Part shown: in pieces, positions 39,272 to 51,531 of the stretch
Layout: each line of letters begins with the position of its first letter
Numbering within the stretch: the stretch's first letter is position 1
From: Acipenser ruthenus
Taxonomy: Eukaryota > Chordata > Actinopteri > Acipenseriformes > Acipenseridae
Reading direction: 5' to 3'
Length of the DNA stretch: 64,000 bases
Assembly (NCBI RefSeq): GCF_902713425.1
Contig: NC_081198.1
Coordinates: forward strand, 20,939,188 to 21,003,187
Notes under the pieces: generated by a model
The model's database searches: none
Told to the model about the DNA's origin: nothing
The model's input: only the letters and a program-made list of their open reading frames with translations
Program-made: the position numbers and the translations under genes

Positions 39272-39909
39272 GAGATTTTACATTTTTTACATTTACACCC
39301 ATTCGTTTTTTTCATTCATTTTACATTTCTTTTAAAGATGACATTCATGCATACAGACATACATTTTGTTTTAAAAGCATTTAAAATACATTTAAAAACA
39401 CCAAGACAATTGTGCTTTGTACATGGTTAAAACAGACACAGATTAAAATCAACATGAAAAAAACCTGTGCTGCTTTAAAAGTGACTGGAAAAAAAGAACC
39501 ATCTATAAAAAACCAGTGTTTGTGAGGGCCGGGGAGTGCTCTCTAAAAAAGTTCAAAAGTGAACATAAAACTAGATCTAAAACAGGGACAGGGGAAAAGG
39601 GACAGTGTATAGAACAGTGAGTTAAAATTCTAAAATTTTAAAACACTTAAAATGTAACTTTTAATAGTTTACATTAAAAATCTTAAAGATACATAAAACA
39701 AAACAAAACAAAATCAAATAAAACATTCAACGTAAATCAAATAAAAGTCCATAAAACTGAAACAAAAAGACTACATAAAACCAGGGCACCGTTGAAAAAA
39801 CGGTCATGCCAGCTAAAAAGGGCGGAATGCTGGCATGACAAAATAAATAAAAGGCTTAGCGGTGCCCCGTAGTCCCGCTCCTAGGAGCTAGCGGTTCCAG
39901 TTTTTTCCT

Positions 39910-42900
39910 TTATTCCATCTTCACGTCCTGAAGTCCGGCGATCCTCCACTCCGCGCAGGCCTTGTCCTTCCCGAGGGTCCGGATGTCCAGAATTACAAAG
40001 TCCTTGATAAGAGTTTGTGCCCTTCTGGTCGTGGTGATAGTGTCTAGCTCCTGCTTGTGATAGACACAGACGTTACGGCCTTCCCACAGGATCTGCTTGA
40101 CAACATTGATGACACGCCAAACGCACTTAGCTGTGCTGGTATCGATTCCTCCCGCAGGCCCATAGAGCACAGTCTCAGTGGTCATCTTGGCCGTGTCAGC
40201 AAACCTGTTTAGGAAGACAGAGACAGAGAGCCAGACACTGCCAGCCACATCACACTCCCAGAAGATATGGGCTGGTGTTTCTCTCTTGCGGCACTTTGCA
40301 TAGGGGCATGTTTCTACTTGGGCTAGTCCCCTCCTGAACATGAACGCTCGAGTGGGGAGTGCACTGTGGACGGTGTTCCATGCTATATCCTTCTGGACAT
40401 TACTGAGGCAGCTGTGAGACACATTCTCCCAGATTTTTTGGCTTTGGGTGAGGGAGAAAGTAGCTACTTTTTCAATTTCCTGGGAACCGGCAAGATATTT
40501 AGTTACAGCCTTGTATTCCCAGGAGGCCAATTTTGCTTTATCTAAGCCCAATTTATATATAGTGTCCCTTAAGGTTCTATAATACAATGGGGGGTCCCAG
40601 GAGTACGGCACGGTGTTATCAATAGTGCAGAGGCCCAAGGCCCTGAGACAGGTGGCAAAATAGAAACGATTCATGTAACATACCTTCCTGTCCAGGGCCT
40701 GGATGTTCTTGATAGTTTGCGTGAGCCCCTGCACTCGGGTGAGCTGCACAACGTCCGGGACCCCCTTACCTCCCTTCTTGTCGGCTTTACTCAGGGTGGC
40801 TCGCTTTACCCTCTCCATCTTGCTGCCCCAGATAAAGCGGTGGATAATGCGGTCCACCACTTTTTTGGTGGTCCTGTCTGGGGGAAAGATTTTTCCTACA
40901 TAAGAGAGGATGGGGAACAGTATAGACTTGGTTATTAATACTCTACCCGTCATTGTTAAGGATCTTGTGCTCCATCCGCCAATCTTTTTACGGACCTGGT
41001 TAATGGCCGCCGTCCAGCTCTGGGCCCCCGAGCTATTGTTCTCGAAAATGAGGCCCAGAATCTTGATTTTGTCCTTTTTGACAGGGTACATGTCCGACAG
41101 TTCCCTATCTACCTGCCAATTTTTAGACACGTAGACTTCGCTCTTGGACTTATTAATCACTGCCCCGGTCGCCGTGCAGTACTTCTCAAGGATATTACTA
41201 ATCCGAGGTACCGACGATGTGTTGGTGCAAATGAGTGACACATCGTCCATATATGCTGTTGTTTTGACCTGGACCCCGTTGGATCCAGGCAGCTGGAAAC
41301 CAGTTATATTGGTATCCCTACGAATTGCCTGCAGGAGGGGTTCAATGCACACGACATATAGCAGTGGGGATAGTGGGCAACCCTGTCTGACCCCTGACTG
41401 GATAGATATTTTACCAGTCAGGTGCCTGTTCACCAAGACTCGGGTCCAGTCCAGGAGCGAATTTCATCTGGTCCATCACTTTGTACATATATTCATGGCT
41501 TACCCTATCGAACGCCTTCTCCTGGTCAAGGTTGAACAGGCAGAGGGGATGGTTCCGTTCTCTAGAATAAGCCAGAATGTCCCTTGTTAACATTAAAATA
41601 TCCGTGATGGACCTCCCTGGGACGCCACAAGCCTGGTCGGGGCCAATGACCAAAGGGAGGTGTACTTGTAGCCGGAGCATCAGAGCTTTGGCTAGTATCT
41701 TGTAATCCACGCAAAGGAGGCTGATTGGGCGCCAATTCCGTAGATCTTTAACTTCCCCTTTCTTATGAAGGAGAGTAATTACACTCTCCCGCATAGAAGG
41801 GCCCAACCGCTTCTCCCTGTAGACCGCTCTGTAGACCTCCGCTAAATGGACTTTTAGCGTGTCCCAAAAAAGATGGTAATACTCACCCGGGATGCCATCT
41901 GGACCTGGCGTCTTACCGGTGTTCATGGTCTTAACCGCCTGGGTGAGCTCCTCCAGCGTGAGTTCTGGGTCCTTCTCCTCCTCCTCGTCGTCCCGCACTG
42001 AGTCAGGCTCCAACTGGCTCAGGAACCACTCTATCAGGGTGTCATCTGTAGCTTTGATGTTATATAGGTCCCTATAGAAGTTCTCTACCACTTTTTTCAC
42101 TCCCTCACTATCCTCTACTATCCTCCCCCTGCTGTCGAGCATGGAGGACATCAAGTGCCGCTTCTCCCTCGTTTTCTGGAAGAAGAAGCGAGTACACTTT
42201 TCGTCTTCCTCCATTTTTTGCACTTTTGCATTGTGCATGACCTTTCGTTGTTCCTCCCTACAAAGCACTGAAAGATCTAGCTTGGTCTGGGCTATCTCGT
42301 CGCTTACAGGGAACCCCCGAAGCTGAAGCAGGCTCAGATGCTGGAGGGCAGCATTCAGGTGTTTATATTTGGCCCTCCTTTCTTTTGCTTTCCTCTTGCC
42401 TGCTGCTATGAAATAACCCTTAGTTCTGATTTTGACCATCTCCCACCACTCTATAGGGGAGTTGAATAGGTCACGCAAAGTGGTCCACTCAACAAGCCTG
42501 CTCTTATAGGCTGCAGCTATGGAGGGGTCATCGAGTAAGGAGGTGTTTAATTTCCAAACCCCTGACCCCATCTGGGAGGTCTGAGGGACCTGCAATGTTA
42601 CCTGCAGGAGCCTATGGTCAGAGAAGAAGACGGCCTGGGTGTCTACTGCCGTCTTCGTAAGGGAGCTGGTATGCAGGACGAGATCTATACGGGAGAAGGA
42701 GGTCCCAGATGAGCTCACCCAGGTAAAGGGAGGCACCAGGTCCTTACCTGCATCACACAGGGAGAAATCAGATATTACGGAGGACAAAACTCTACTAGAG
42801 CGGTCGTTGCGTGGCCTGCTCCGGTCTACGTCCCTCAGAGAACAATTGAAGTCACCTGACACGATGACGGGTACGTTCCCCAGCAGGAGTGGACGCAGCT

Positions 42901-43318
42901 GTGGAAAAAATTGAACTCTTTCGTTTTGGTTAGTGGGTGCGTAGACATTGACCAGTCTGAGGGGAGTGTTGTTGTATGTCACATCCACGCTCAGAATTCT
43001 ACCAGGTTCTACCTCCCTGCTGCTGCGGGAGGTAATAAATGGGTTTTTAAACAGGATACCTACTCCGTCGGCTCTGGCTATGTTGGAGCCCGACCAGAAG
43101 GAGTCCCCCAGGGTCCAACTCTCCTTCAGGTCCCTATAATCAGGGCTCGACGAAATACCACACTCCTGCAGAAAGATGAGATCTGCTTTCAAGTTAGCTA
43201 GATAGTTTAGTACATCAAATCTTTTTTGTGTCTCCCTGATGCTCCTGACATTAACAGACACACATATCAGGGCCATCAGGGTAGCTAACAAGAAAAGGAG
43301 TCGCTGCGTCCACCCCAT
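39910..43318 (-). pseudogene. ORF2 of copy G, 35-bp net deletion
   Basis: 37 bp are replaced by CC near 41446 (around residues 624-637, between RT motifs A and B), which shifts the frame. The upstream part (635 codons from 43318) contains the endonuclease and RT motif A. The downstream part from 41436 keeps YMDD and the C-terminal knuckle. It also has a private Ala-to-Thr change before the ETVLYG segment. Confidence 0.93.
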
Positions 43319-43323
43319 AGCGA

Positions 43324-45270
43324 CTATGATTGGGAGGTCGGGACACTCTTCCTACTCTTAGCTCTACGCTTGCTTCGAGGGGGCTTGGGCTTATTTGCAA
43401 CTCCCATCACCCCTGAGAAGGTACTCACTGCTGCCTCGTCCAAGAAGGCACCGTCTTTATATGCACAGTACGTGGAGTTGTTGGGGCTATTCAACTCCCC
43501 ACAAGGTAAGTCTGGTGGAACTTGCTCAGGGCCCCTCGGAACGTGTGGGTCAGCTTTGTCCTGGGGGGGGGGTTATGACAGACAGCATTCTTTGGCTGTT
43601 ACCATCTGTTGAATTGGAGCTGTTAGCAGACTTCTGGCTTACCGCGTCCAGGGGTATTCCCATGTCCTCCAGTGCTGTATCTAGGAGGACCTCTAGGGGG
43701 CCCCTGGTTTTGCCCATACAAGGGAGGGGGTCAAGGATGCTTTGAAGGGAGGCCCTTCGCTTGAAGAGGGTCATTGCTACAGAGGTACTGCTGGTCAGGG
43801 AAGGTGTTGACCCCGACCTCTCCCTCGGTGCATTAGTGAACACCTCTTCTGCGAGGTGTGCTAGGGTTTGTGCCAACGACTGGGAAGGCTGGCTGGGGAT
43901 GCCCTGGCTGGCTGCTACCTGCCCACTAGGCGGCAGTGTAGCCGTCCCACTCGCCTCCGTCTCTGCCTGCGAGGGCAAGACTGGGGACTTTGTGTGGACA
44001 TTAGCTGGTTTTGGATCTATGGGGGCCACCTGCAACTTGCTGTCTTTGATCCTGATCTTCTTTCTTTTCCCCCCCTCGTCTCTACCCTTTCTTTTCCCCA
44101 CCCTCTGCTGGTTCTTCACTCCCTTCCCCTCCTTCTCACTCTCACTTTCACTGTCGCTTTTGCTTTCCTCCCCCACGGACTCAATCCTTATGGCGTCATA
44201 ACGAGAGCCGAGGGGGAGTGCTGGCGCTGAGAGGGCCCTACTCAGGGGGGGGCCGCTGCTGGGTCCGGGCTCCCTCCCTGACTCGTGTTCTGCATCAGAG
44301 GAGCTACTGGAGGAGCTAGTGGAGTGGCTGTTGTACTCTCTCTCTGGGCTGGGGGAAGGGGTCCTCGTAAAACGGGACATGTCTCGGGGGCGGGGGGGTG
44401 AGGGGGTGCTGGTGATGATGGTGGTGCTGGAGTCTGGGTCTTGGATACTGTTGGTGGTGATGTGGACTGATCTTTGTTACTTGCTCCCTCTTCCTGCTCA
44501 GGCCTAGGCTTGTTCATGTTTGCCTTGCTGGCTCTGGCCATGTTGGCATAGGAAGAGGGGCAGTCCTTAAACAGGTGCCCCTTCTTTCCACACAAATTGC
44601 ACTGCCTCTCTTCTCTGCAGTGGCTGGTCTCGTGGGGGGCGCCGCAGTTCCTGCACTTGACTACAGTACACGCGGCCGTCAGGTGTCCTAATTCCCCACA
44701 TTTCCTGCAGAGTTTTGGCATCCCATTATAGAATACCAGCCCTCTGTTGGGCCCTAACACTATGGAGTTTGGAATGTGGCGGACGCCTCCAATGCCCGAT
44801 GGATCAACATTAAGGCGTACCAGCCACTTTCTGGCTCCTGTCCAAACCCCATCTTCATCTGTAATTTTCCTCCCTTCTGATGACACCCTCCCATAGCGGT
44901 TAAGCCATGTTGTAATATCATAGTCGCTAACAGCCTCATTGAAAAATTGGACAGTAACAACTTTCATTTCTCTGTCTGTCAGTGCATCCACACAAAATTC
45001 TTTGTATGGAGCGAGATATTTATTCTCCCCCCAAAAGGACCACATTTCTTGTAACTTTTGGGGGTTCCTAAAACTGACCTCAAACACTTCCTTAAGCCCT
45101 GGCAATTTCACCAAACAATTCAAGTCAGAAGGGGAAAAACCCATACCCCTCTGAAGAATGGTCCGGCTGAACTCCAGTCTCGTCAGTCCTGGTTCCGTTT
45201 CATCTTGCTTGTTTCTTGTGAAGCGCACCGCATTGTGCCTCCTGGTTTCCTGGGTTGGCCGGAACGCCAT
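43324..45270 (-). pseudogene. ORF1 of copy G, two opposite frameshifts
   Basis: The middle C-run is 5 (-1) and the 3' C-run is 10 (+1). Total length therefore equals the intact ORF1 (1947 bp), but about 820 bp between the runs are out of frame. The knuckle region is open from 45270 to a stop at 44242. Confidence 0.88.
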
Positions 45271-46118
45271 CCTTCAGCTGGCTCCTCCGATTGGGGTGGG
45301 AGAAGCCTCTGGACGTCCGGGTTGTCTCTCTCTACGGAAAAGAGACAACGTAAGCAGCAAATCTGGGCAGTTGAAGGAACTATTACTTTAGTCCCTGAGG
45401 AGATGGTCGCCTCGCAAGAGGGACCCCCTCCCCAGGTGAACGGTGTCCTTCCCTGGCGGAGTAGGGGGCGCTGCTTGGCACCGAGACCACGTAGGAAGAA
45501 TCGTGGCTGTGACGCCTCCTCGGGGTCCGGGGCCGCCCTCTGCTCCTCCCAGATGGCGCCCTCTGCTGGGCGCCTGCTGCTCTCTCGGTCTGGATCTCGA
45601 TTACAATCAAGGGCTGGGGATGAGGTCGTCTAGGTCATCAAAGGGTCCTCAAAGGTCGTCTGGATGGTAGGTCCTCCTTCTCTCGAACTCCAGGAACGTC
45701 TGGAAAAGCCGGAACCGCCTGAAAAAGAAAAAAACGGGAACCGCCTGAAAAAGAAAAAAACTGCTCTCAACAGTCAACAAAATCTTGAAAGACCCTCGGC
45801 CTGGATTGGGCAAGCCAAAACCAGACTGAGCATTAGTCTTCCAAAAAGTTGCCGAGCTGAAGAAAGCCAGTCAAAAATAAAAAAAATTCTGTTCCTCCTC
45901 ACCCGAACAAACCTCTCACAGACCCTCGGAGGGAGCGGGCAATGCCACTACCCTCTAAGCCTTAGTCTTAGAAAGATTTATTCGAACTGAAGAGAAGCCA
46001 GAGTATATGGCTGGCTAAGAAGGACCTGGAATAGGGACATGTTCCACCACACTTGTCTGGTTAGCTGCATGCTCCCAGGAAACAAACTGCTGCTGTCTAC
46101 ATCATCATCACATGTGAA

Positions 46119-46194
46119 TAAAAGAAAGAAAGACAGCAAGAAAGAAAGAGAGAAAGAAAGAGAAAGAAAGAAAGAGAGAAAGAAAAAAAAGAAG
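46119..46194. repeat. GAAA/GAGA microsatellite
   Basis: About 75 bp, LINE-adjacent form. Confidence 0.9.
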
Positions 46195-46276
46195 TAAAAC
46201 GGCGGGAAAACTTGCATCAACACTGGCACTCTCCCTCCAGCAGGGGTAGACAAAATGCTCACAGGAGAGATCCAGA

Positions 46277-46292
46277 TCTGACTTTGACCAAC
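46277..46292 (-). terminator. U2 snRNA 3' box
   Basis: Identical to the site at 4056-4071. Confidence 0.85.
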
Positions 46293-46302
46293 GTTAGAGA
46301 AA

Positions 46303-46491
46303 GGTGTGCACCGTTCCCGGAGGTACTGCAATACCGGGCCGATGCGTGGAGTGGACGGAGCAAGCCCCTGTTCCATCTCCCGATTCCAAAAATCAATTTA
46401 ATATATGGTCCCCTGATAGGGGACGTATCAGATATTAAACTGATAAGAACAGATACTACACTTGATCTTAGCCAAAAGGCCGAGAAGCGAT
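46303..46491 (-). ncRNA. RNU2: U2 spliceosomal snRNA, complete
   Basis: 189 nt, no difference seen from 4082-4270. Confidence 0.97.
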
Positions 46492-46777
46492 GGCGACTTG
46501 GCCCTTGCCCGGGGCCCCCCAGCCCAGACGGCACAGGGGGATTCAAAGGTGGGTGCAAAATTCCAAGCACAAGCAGACCCCCAAAAAACGGGCTGCTGCT
46601 TCCAGAGGGGAAATGTGCAATTTAAGCAGGAGGAAACAAAACAAAGCAAAAACACACACATAACACCAAAAACAAAACATAAACTGGCGGAGTGCGTCTT
46701 ACAAATAGTCATGCCAAGCTGCTATGCTGTGCAAGGTGCCTTGGGTAACTACAACTGTGCCTCGCTGGCTGGCTGGC
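46492..46777 (-). promoter_or_regulatory. U2 promoter region
   Basis: PSE-like motif at 46542-46555. Shares a CCCAGACGG variant (plus strand) with the promoter at 22514-22799. Confidence 0.65.
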
Positions 46778-46884
46778 TTGCTAAGAAGGTCCTGGCATAG
46801 GGACATGTTCCACCACACTTGTCTGGTTAGCTGCATGCTCCCAGGAAACAACCTGCTGCTGTCTACATCATCACCACATGTGAA

Positions 46885-46983
46885 TAAAAGAAAGAAAGAC
46901 AGCAAGAAAGAAAGAGAGAAAGAAAGAGAGAAAGAGAGAAAGAAAGAGAGAAAGAAAGAAAGAGAGAAAGAAAAAAAAAGAAG
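46885..46983. repeat. GAAA/GAGA microsatellite
   Basis: About 100 bp, same arrangement as 13504-13602, which has the matching position beside LINE C. Confidence 0.9.
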
Positions 46984-47091
46984 TAAAACGGCGGGAAAAC
47001 TTGCATCAACACTGGCACTCTCCCTCCAGCAGGGGTAGACAAAATGCTCACAGGAGAGATCCAGATCTGACTTTGACCAACGTTAGAGAAA

Positions 47092-47106
47092 GGTGTGCAC
47101 CGTTCC
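47092..47106 (-). pseudogene. U2 snRNA 3'-terminal remnant (last 15 nt)
   Basis: Same joint, including the two extra bases (47107-47108), as at 13711-13727. Confidence 0.9.
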
Positions 47107-47108
47107 AC

Positions 47109-47624
47109 GTCGTTGCGTGGCCTGCTCCGGTCTACGTCCCTCAGAGCACAATTGAAGTCACCTGACACGATGACGGGTACGTTCCCCAGCAGGAGTGGAC
47201 GCAGCTGTGGAAAAAATTGAACTCTTTCGTTTTGGTTAGTGGGTGCGTAGACATTGACCAGTCTGAGGGGAGTGTTGTTGTATGTCACATCCACGCTCAG
47301 AATTCTACCAGGTTCTACCTCCCTGCTGCTGCGGGAGGTAATAAATGGGTTTTTAAACAGGATACCTACTCCGTCGGCTCTGGCTATGTTGGAGCCCGAC
47401 CAGAAGGAGTCCCCCAGGGTCCAACTCTCCTTCAGGTCCCTATAATCAGGGCTCGACGAAATACCACACTCCTGCAGAAAGATGAGATCTGCTTTCAAGT
47501 TAGCTAGATAGTTTAGTACATCAAATCTTTTTTGTGTCTCCCTGATGCTCCTGACATTAACAGACACACATATCAGGGCCATCAGGGTAGCTAACAAGAA
47601 AAGGAGTCGCTGCGTCCACCCCAT
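47109..47624 (-). pseudogene. ORF2 N-terminal fragment of copy H, fused to U2 3' flank
   Basis: 172 ORF2 codons without a stop, ending just after SGDFNCALRDVDRSRPRND. The frame stays open through the U2 tail, 3' box and microsatellite to 46863, giving a 253-residue chimera. The endonuclease lacks SRID and SDHR, so no activity is expected. Confidence 0.9.
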
Positions 47625-47629
47625 AGCGA

Positions 47630-49574
47630 CTATGATTGGGAGGTCGGGACACTCTTCCTACTCTTAGCTCTACGCTTGCTTCGAGGGGGCTTGGGCTTAT
47701 TTGCAACTCCCATCACCCCTGAGAAGGTACTCACTGCTGCCTCGTCCAAGAAGGCACCGTCTTTATATGCACAGTACGTGGAGTTGTTGGGGCTATTCAA
47801 CTCCCCACAAGGTAAGTCTGGTGGAACTTGCTCAGGGCCCCTCGGAACGTGTGGGTCAGCTTTGTCCTGGGGGGGGTTATGACAGACAGCATTCTTTGGC
47901 TGTTACCGTCTGTTGAATTGGAGCTGTTAGCAGACTTCTGGCTTACCGCGTCCAGGGGTATTCCCATGTCCTCCAGTGCTGTATCTAGGAGGACCTCTAG
48001 GGGGCCCCTGGTTTTGCCCATACAAGGGAGGGGGTCAAGGATGCTTTGAAGGGAGGCCCTTCGCTTGAAGAGGGTCATTGCTACAGAGGTACTGCTGGTC
48101 AGGGAAGGTGTTGACCCCGACCTCTCCCTCGGTGCATTAGTGAACACCTCTTCTGCGAGGTGTGCTAGGGTTTGTGCCAACGACTGGGAAGGCTGGCTGG
48201 GGATGCCCTGGCTGGCTGCTACCTGCCCACTAGGCGGCAGTGTAGCCGTCCCACTCGCCTCCGTCTCTGCCTGCGAGGGCAAGACTGGGGACTTTGTGTG
48301 GACATTAGCTGGTTTTGGATCTATGGGGGCCACCTGCAACTTGCTGTCTTTGATCCTGATCTTCTTTCTTTTCCCCCCCTCGTCTCTACCCTTTCTTTTC
48401 CCCACCCTCTGCTGGTTCTTCACTCCCTTCCCCTCCTTCTCACTCTCACTTTCACTGTCGCTTTTGCTTTCCTCCCCCACGGACTCAATCCTTATGGCGT
48501 CATAACGAGAGCCGAGGGGGAGTGCTGGCGCTGAGAGGGCCCTACTCAGGGGGGGGGCGCTGCTGGGTCCGGGCTCCCTCCCTGCCTCGTGTTCTGCATC
48601 AGAGGAGCTACTGGAGGAGCTAGTGGAGTGGCTGTTGTACTCTCTCTCTGGGCTGGGGGAAGGGGTCCTCGTAAAACGGGACATGTCTCGGGGGCGGGGG
48701 GGTGAGGGGGTGCTGGTGATGATGGTGGTGCTGGAGTCTGGGTCTTGGATACTGTTGGTGGTGATGTGGACTGATCTTTGTTACTTGCTCCCTCTTCCTG
48801 CTCAGGCCTAGGCTTGTTCATGTTTGCCTTGCTGGCTCTGGCCATGTTGGCATAGGAAGAGGGGCAGTCCTTAAACAGGTGCCCCTTCTTTCCACACAAA
48901 TTGCACTGCCTCTCTTCTCTGCAGTGGCTGGTCTCGTGGGGGGCGCCGCAGTTCCTGCACTTGACTACAGTACACGCGGCCGTCAGGTGTCCTAATTCCC
49001 CACATTTCCTGCAGAGTTTTGGCATCCCATTATAGAATACCAGCCCTCTGTTGGGCCCTAACACTATGGAGTTTGGAATGTGGCGGACGCCTCCAATGCC
49101 CGATGGATCAACATTAAGGCGTACCAGCCACTTTCTGGCTCCTGTCCAAACCCCATCTTCATCTGTAATTTTCCTCCCTTCTGATGACACCCTCCCATAG
49201 CGGTTAAGCCATGTTGTAATATCATAGTCGCTAACAGCCTCATTGAAAAATTGGACAGTAACAACTTTCATTTCTCTGTCTGTCAGTGCATCCACACAAA
49301 ATTCTTTGTATGGAGCGAGATATTTATTCTCCCCCCAAAAGGACCACATTTCTTGTAACTTTTGGGGGTTCCTAAAACTGACCTCAAACACTTCCTTAAG
49401 CCCTGGCAATTTCACCAAACAATTCAAGTCAGAAGGGGAAAAACCCATACCCCTCTGAAGAATGGTCCGGCTGAACTCCAGTCTCGTCAGTCCTGGTTCC
49501 GTTTCATCTTGCTTGTTTCTTGTGAAGCGCACCGCATTGTGCCTCCTGGTTTCCTGGGTTGGCCGGAACGCCAT
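47630..49574 (-). pseudogene. ORF1 of copy H, two frameshifts
   Basis: Middle C-run 5 and 3' C-run 8, as in B. The knuckle region is open from 49574 to 48546; the C-terminal half is open from 48684 and ends early at 47797. Confidence 0.88.
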
Positions 49575-50422
49575 CCTTCAGCTGGCTCCTCCGATTGGGG
49601 TGGGAGAAGCCTCTGGACGTCCGGGTTGTCTCTCTCTACGGAAAAGAGACAACGTAAGCAGCAAATCTGGGCAGTTGAAGGAACTATTACTTTAGTCCCT
49701 GAGGAGATGGTCGCCTCGCAAGAGGGACCCCCTCCCCAGGTGAACGGTGTCCTTCCCTGGCGGAGTAGGGGGCGCTGCTTGGCACCGAGACCACGTAGGA
49801 AGAATCGTGGCTGTGACACCTCCTCGGGGTCCGGGGCCGCCCTCTGCTCCTCCCAGATGGCGCCCTCTGCTGGGCGCCTGCTGCTCTCTCGGTCTGGATC
49901 TCGATTACAATCAAGGGCTGGGGATGAGGTCGTCTAGGTCATCAAAGGGTCCTCAAAGGTCGTCTGGATGGTAGGTCCTCCTTCTCTCTAACTCCAGGAA
50001 CGTCTGGAAAAGCCAGAACCGCCTGAAAAAGAAAAAAACGGGAACCGCCTGAAAAAGAAAAAACTACTCTCAACAGTCAACAAAATCTTGAAAGACCCTC
50101 GGCCTGGATTGGGCAAGCCAAAACCAGACTGAGCATTAGTCTTCCAAAAAGTTGCCGAGCTGAAGAAAGCCAGTCAAAAATAAAAAAAATTCTGTTCCTC
50201 CTCACCCGAACAAACCTCTCACAGACCCTCGGAGGGAGCGGGCAATGCCACTACCCTCTAAACCTTAGTCTTAGAAAGATTTATTCGAACTGAAGAGAAG
50301 CCAGAGTATATGGCTGGCTAAGAAGGACCTGGCATAGGGACATGTTCCACCACACTTGTCTGGTTAGCTGCATGCTCCCAGGAAACAAACTGCTGCTGTC
50401 TACATCATCATCACATGTGAAT

Positions 50423-50498
50423 AAAAGAAAGAAAGACAGCAAGAAAGAAAGAGAGAAAGAAAGAGAAAGAAAGAAAGAGAGAAAGAAAAAAAAAGAAG
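50423..50498. repeat. GAAA/GAGA microsatellite
   Basis: About 75 bp, LINE-adjacent form. Confidence 0.9.
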
Positions 50499-50580
50499 TA
50501 AAACGGCGGGAAAACTTGCATCAACACTGGCACTCTCCCTCCAGCAGGGGTAGACAAAATGCTCACAGGAGAGATCCAGA

Positions 50581-50596
50581 TCTGACTTTGACCAAC
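50581..50596 (-). terminator. U2 snRNA 3' box
   Basis: Identical to the site at 4056-4071. Confidence 0.85.
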
Positions 50597-50606
50597 GTTA
50601 GAGAAA

Positions 50607-50795
50607 GGTGTGCACCGTTCCCGGAGGTACTGCAATACCGGGCCGATGCGTGGAGTGGACGGAGCAAGCCCCTGTTCCATCTCCCGATTCCAAAAATCAA
50701 TTATATATATGGTCCCCTGATAGGGGACGTATCAGATATTAAACTGATAAGAACAGATACTACACTTGATCTTAGCCAAAAGGCCGAGAAGCGAT
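50607..50795 (-). ncRNA. RNU2: U2 spliceosomal snRNA, complete, variant upstream of Sm site
   Basis: 189 nt. Two adjacent bases are exchanged (plus strand CAATTATATATATGG for CAATTTAATATATGG) between stem-loop II and the Sm site. The Sm site itself and the branch-point sequence are unchanged. Confidence 0.94.
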
Positions 50796-51081
50796 GGCGA
50801 CTTGGCCCTTGCCCGGGGCCCCCCAGCCCGGACGGCACAGGGGGATTCAAAGGTGGGTGCAAAATTTCAAGCACAAGCAGACCCCAAAAAAACGGGCTGC
50901 TGCTTCCAGAGGGGAAATGTGCAATTTAAGCAGGAGAAAACAAAACAAAGCAAAAACACACACATAACACCAAAAACAAAACATAAACTGGCGGAGTGCG
51001 TCTTACAAATAGTCATGCCAAGCTGCTATGCTGTGCAAGGTGCCTTGGGTAACTACAACTGTGCCTCGCTGGCTGGCTGGC
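50796..51081 (-). promoter_or_regulatory. U2 promoter region
   Basis: PSE-like motif at 50846-50859. Confidence 0.65.
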
Positions 51082-51188
51082 TTGCTAATTAGGTCCAGGC
51101 ATAGGGACATGCTCCACCACACTTGTCTGGTTAGCTGCATGCTCCCAGGAAACAACCTGCTGCTGTCTACATCATCACCACATGTGAA

Positions 51189-51286
51189 TAAAAGAAAGAA
51201 AGACAGCAAGAAAGAAAGAGAGAAAGAAAGAGAGAAAGAGAGAAAGAAAGAGAGAAAGAAAGAAAGAGAGAAAGAAAAAAAAAGAA
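51189..51286. repeat. GAAA/GAGA microsatellite
   Basis: About 98 bp. Confidence 0.9.
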
Positions 51287-51395
51287 GTAAAACGGCGGGA
51301 AAACTTGCATCAACACTGGCACTCTCCCTCCAGCAGGGGTAGACAAAATGCTCACAGGAGAGATCCAGATCTGACTTTGACCAACGTTAGAGAAA

Positions 51396-51531
51396 GGTGT
51401 GCACCGTTCCCGGAGGTACTGCAATACCGGGCCGATGCGTGGAGTGGACGGAGCAAGCCCCTGTTCCATCTCCCGATTCCAAAAATCAATTTAATATATG
51501 GTCCCCTGATAGGGGACGTATCAGATATTAA
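51396..51531 (-). pseudogene. U2 snRNA 3' fragment (nt 54-189), 3' flank of LINE I
   Basis: Same joint at U2 nt 54 as beside D and E. Nt 167 is unchanged, unlike the fragment beside D. Confidence 0.94.

Larger units (their letters stand above)
39272..45996 (-). mobile_element. LINE copy G, nearly full-length, 3' end lost into microsatellite
   Basis: Lacks the last ~12 nt of the element. 3' UTR to 39909, ORF2 39910-43318, ORF1 43324-45270, 5' UTR 45271-45996. It is of the same type as B (Ile297, His320, His327, Asp1071). Both ORFs are broken. Confidence 0.94.
45997..47108 (-). repeat. U2 tandem-repeat block 6 (between LINE G and LINE H)
   Basis: One complete U2 unit and the last 15 nt of another, with the same outer junctions as block 2 (11791-13727), which has two complete units. 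Confidence 0.92.
47109..50299 (-). mobile_element. LINE copy H, 3'-truncated inside ORF2
   Basis: Same extent as copy C: 5' UTR 49575-50299, ORF1, and 172 codons of ORF2. Its ORF1 half is of the A/B/G type (middle C-run 5, Thr198), while C's is of the other type. One truncated copy must therefore have exchanged sequence with another element. Confidence 0.93.
50300..51531 (-). repeat. U2 tandem-repeat block 7 (between LINE H and LINE I)
   Basis: One complete U2 unit plus a U2 3' fragment. The spacer near 51085-51115 has private changes (for example CTAATTAGG for CTAAGAAGG). Confidence 0.92.
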
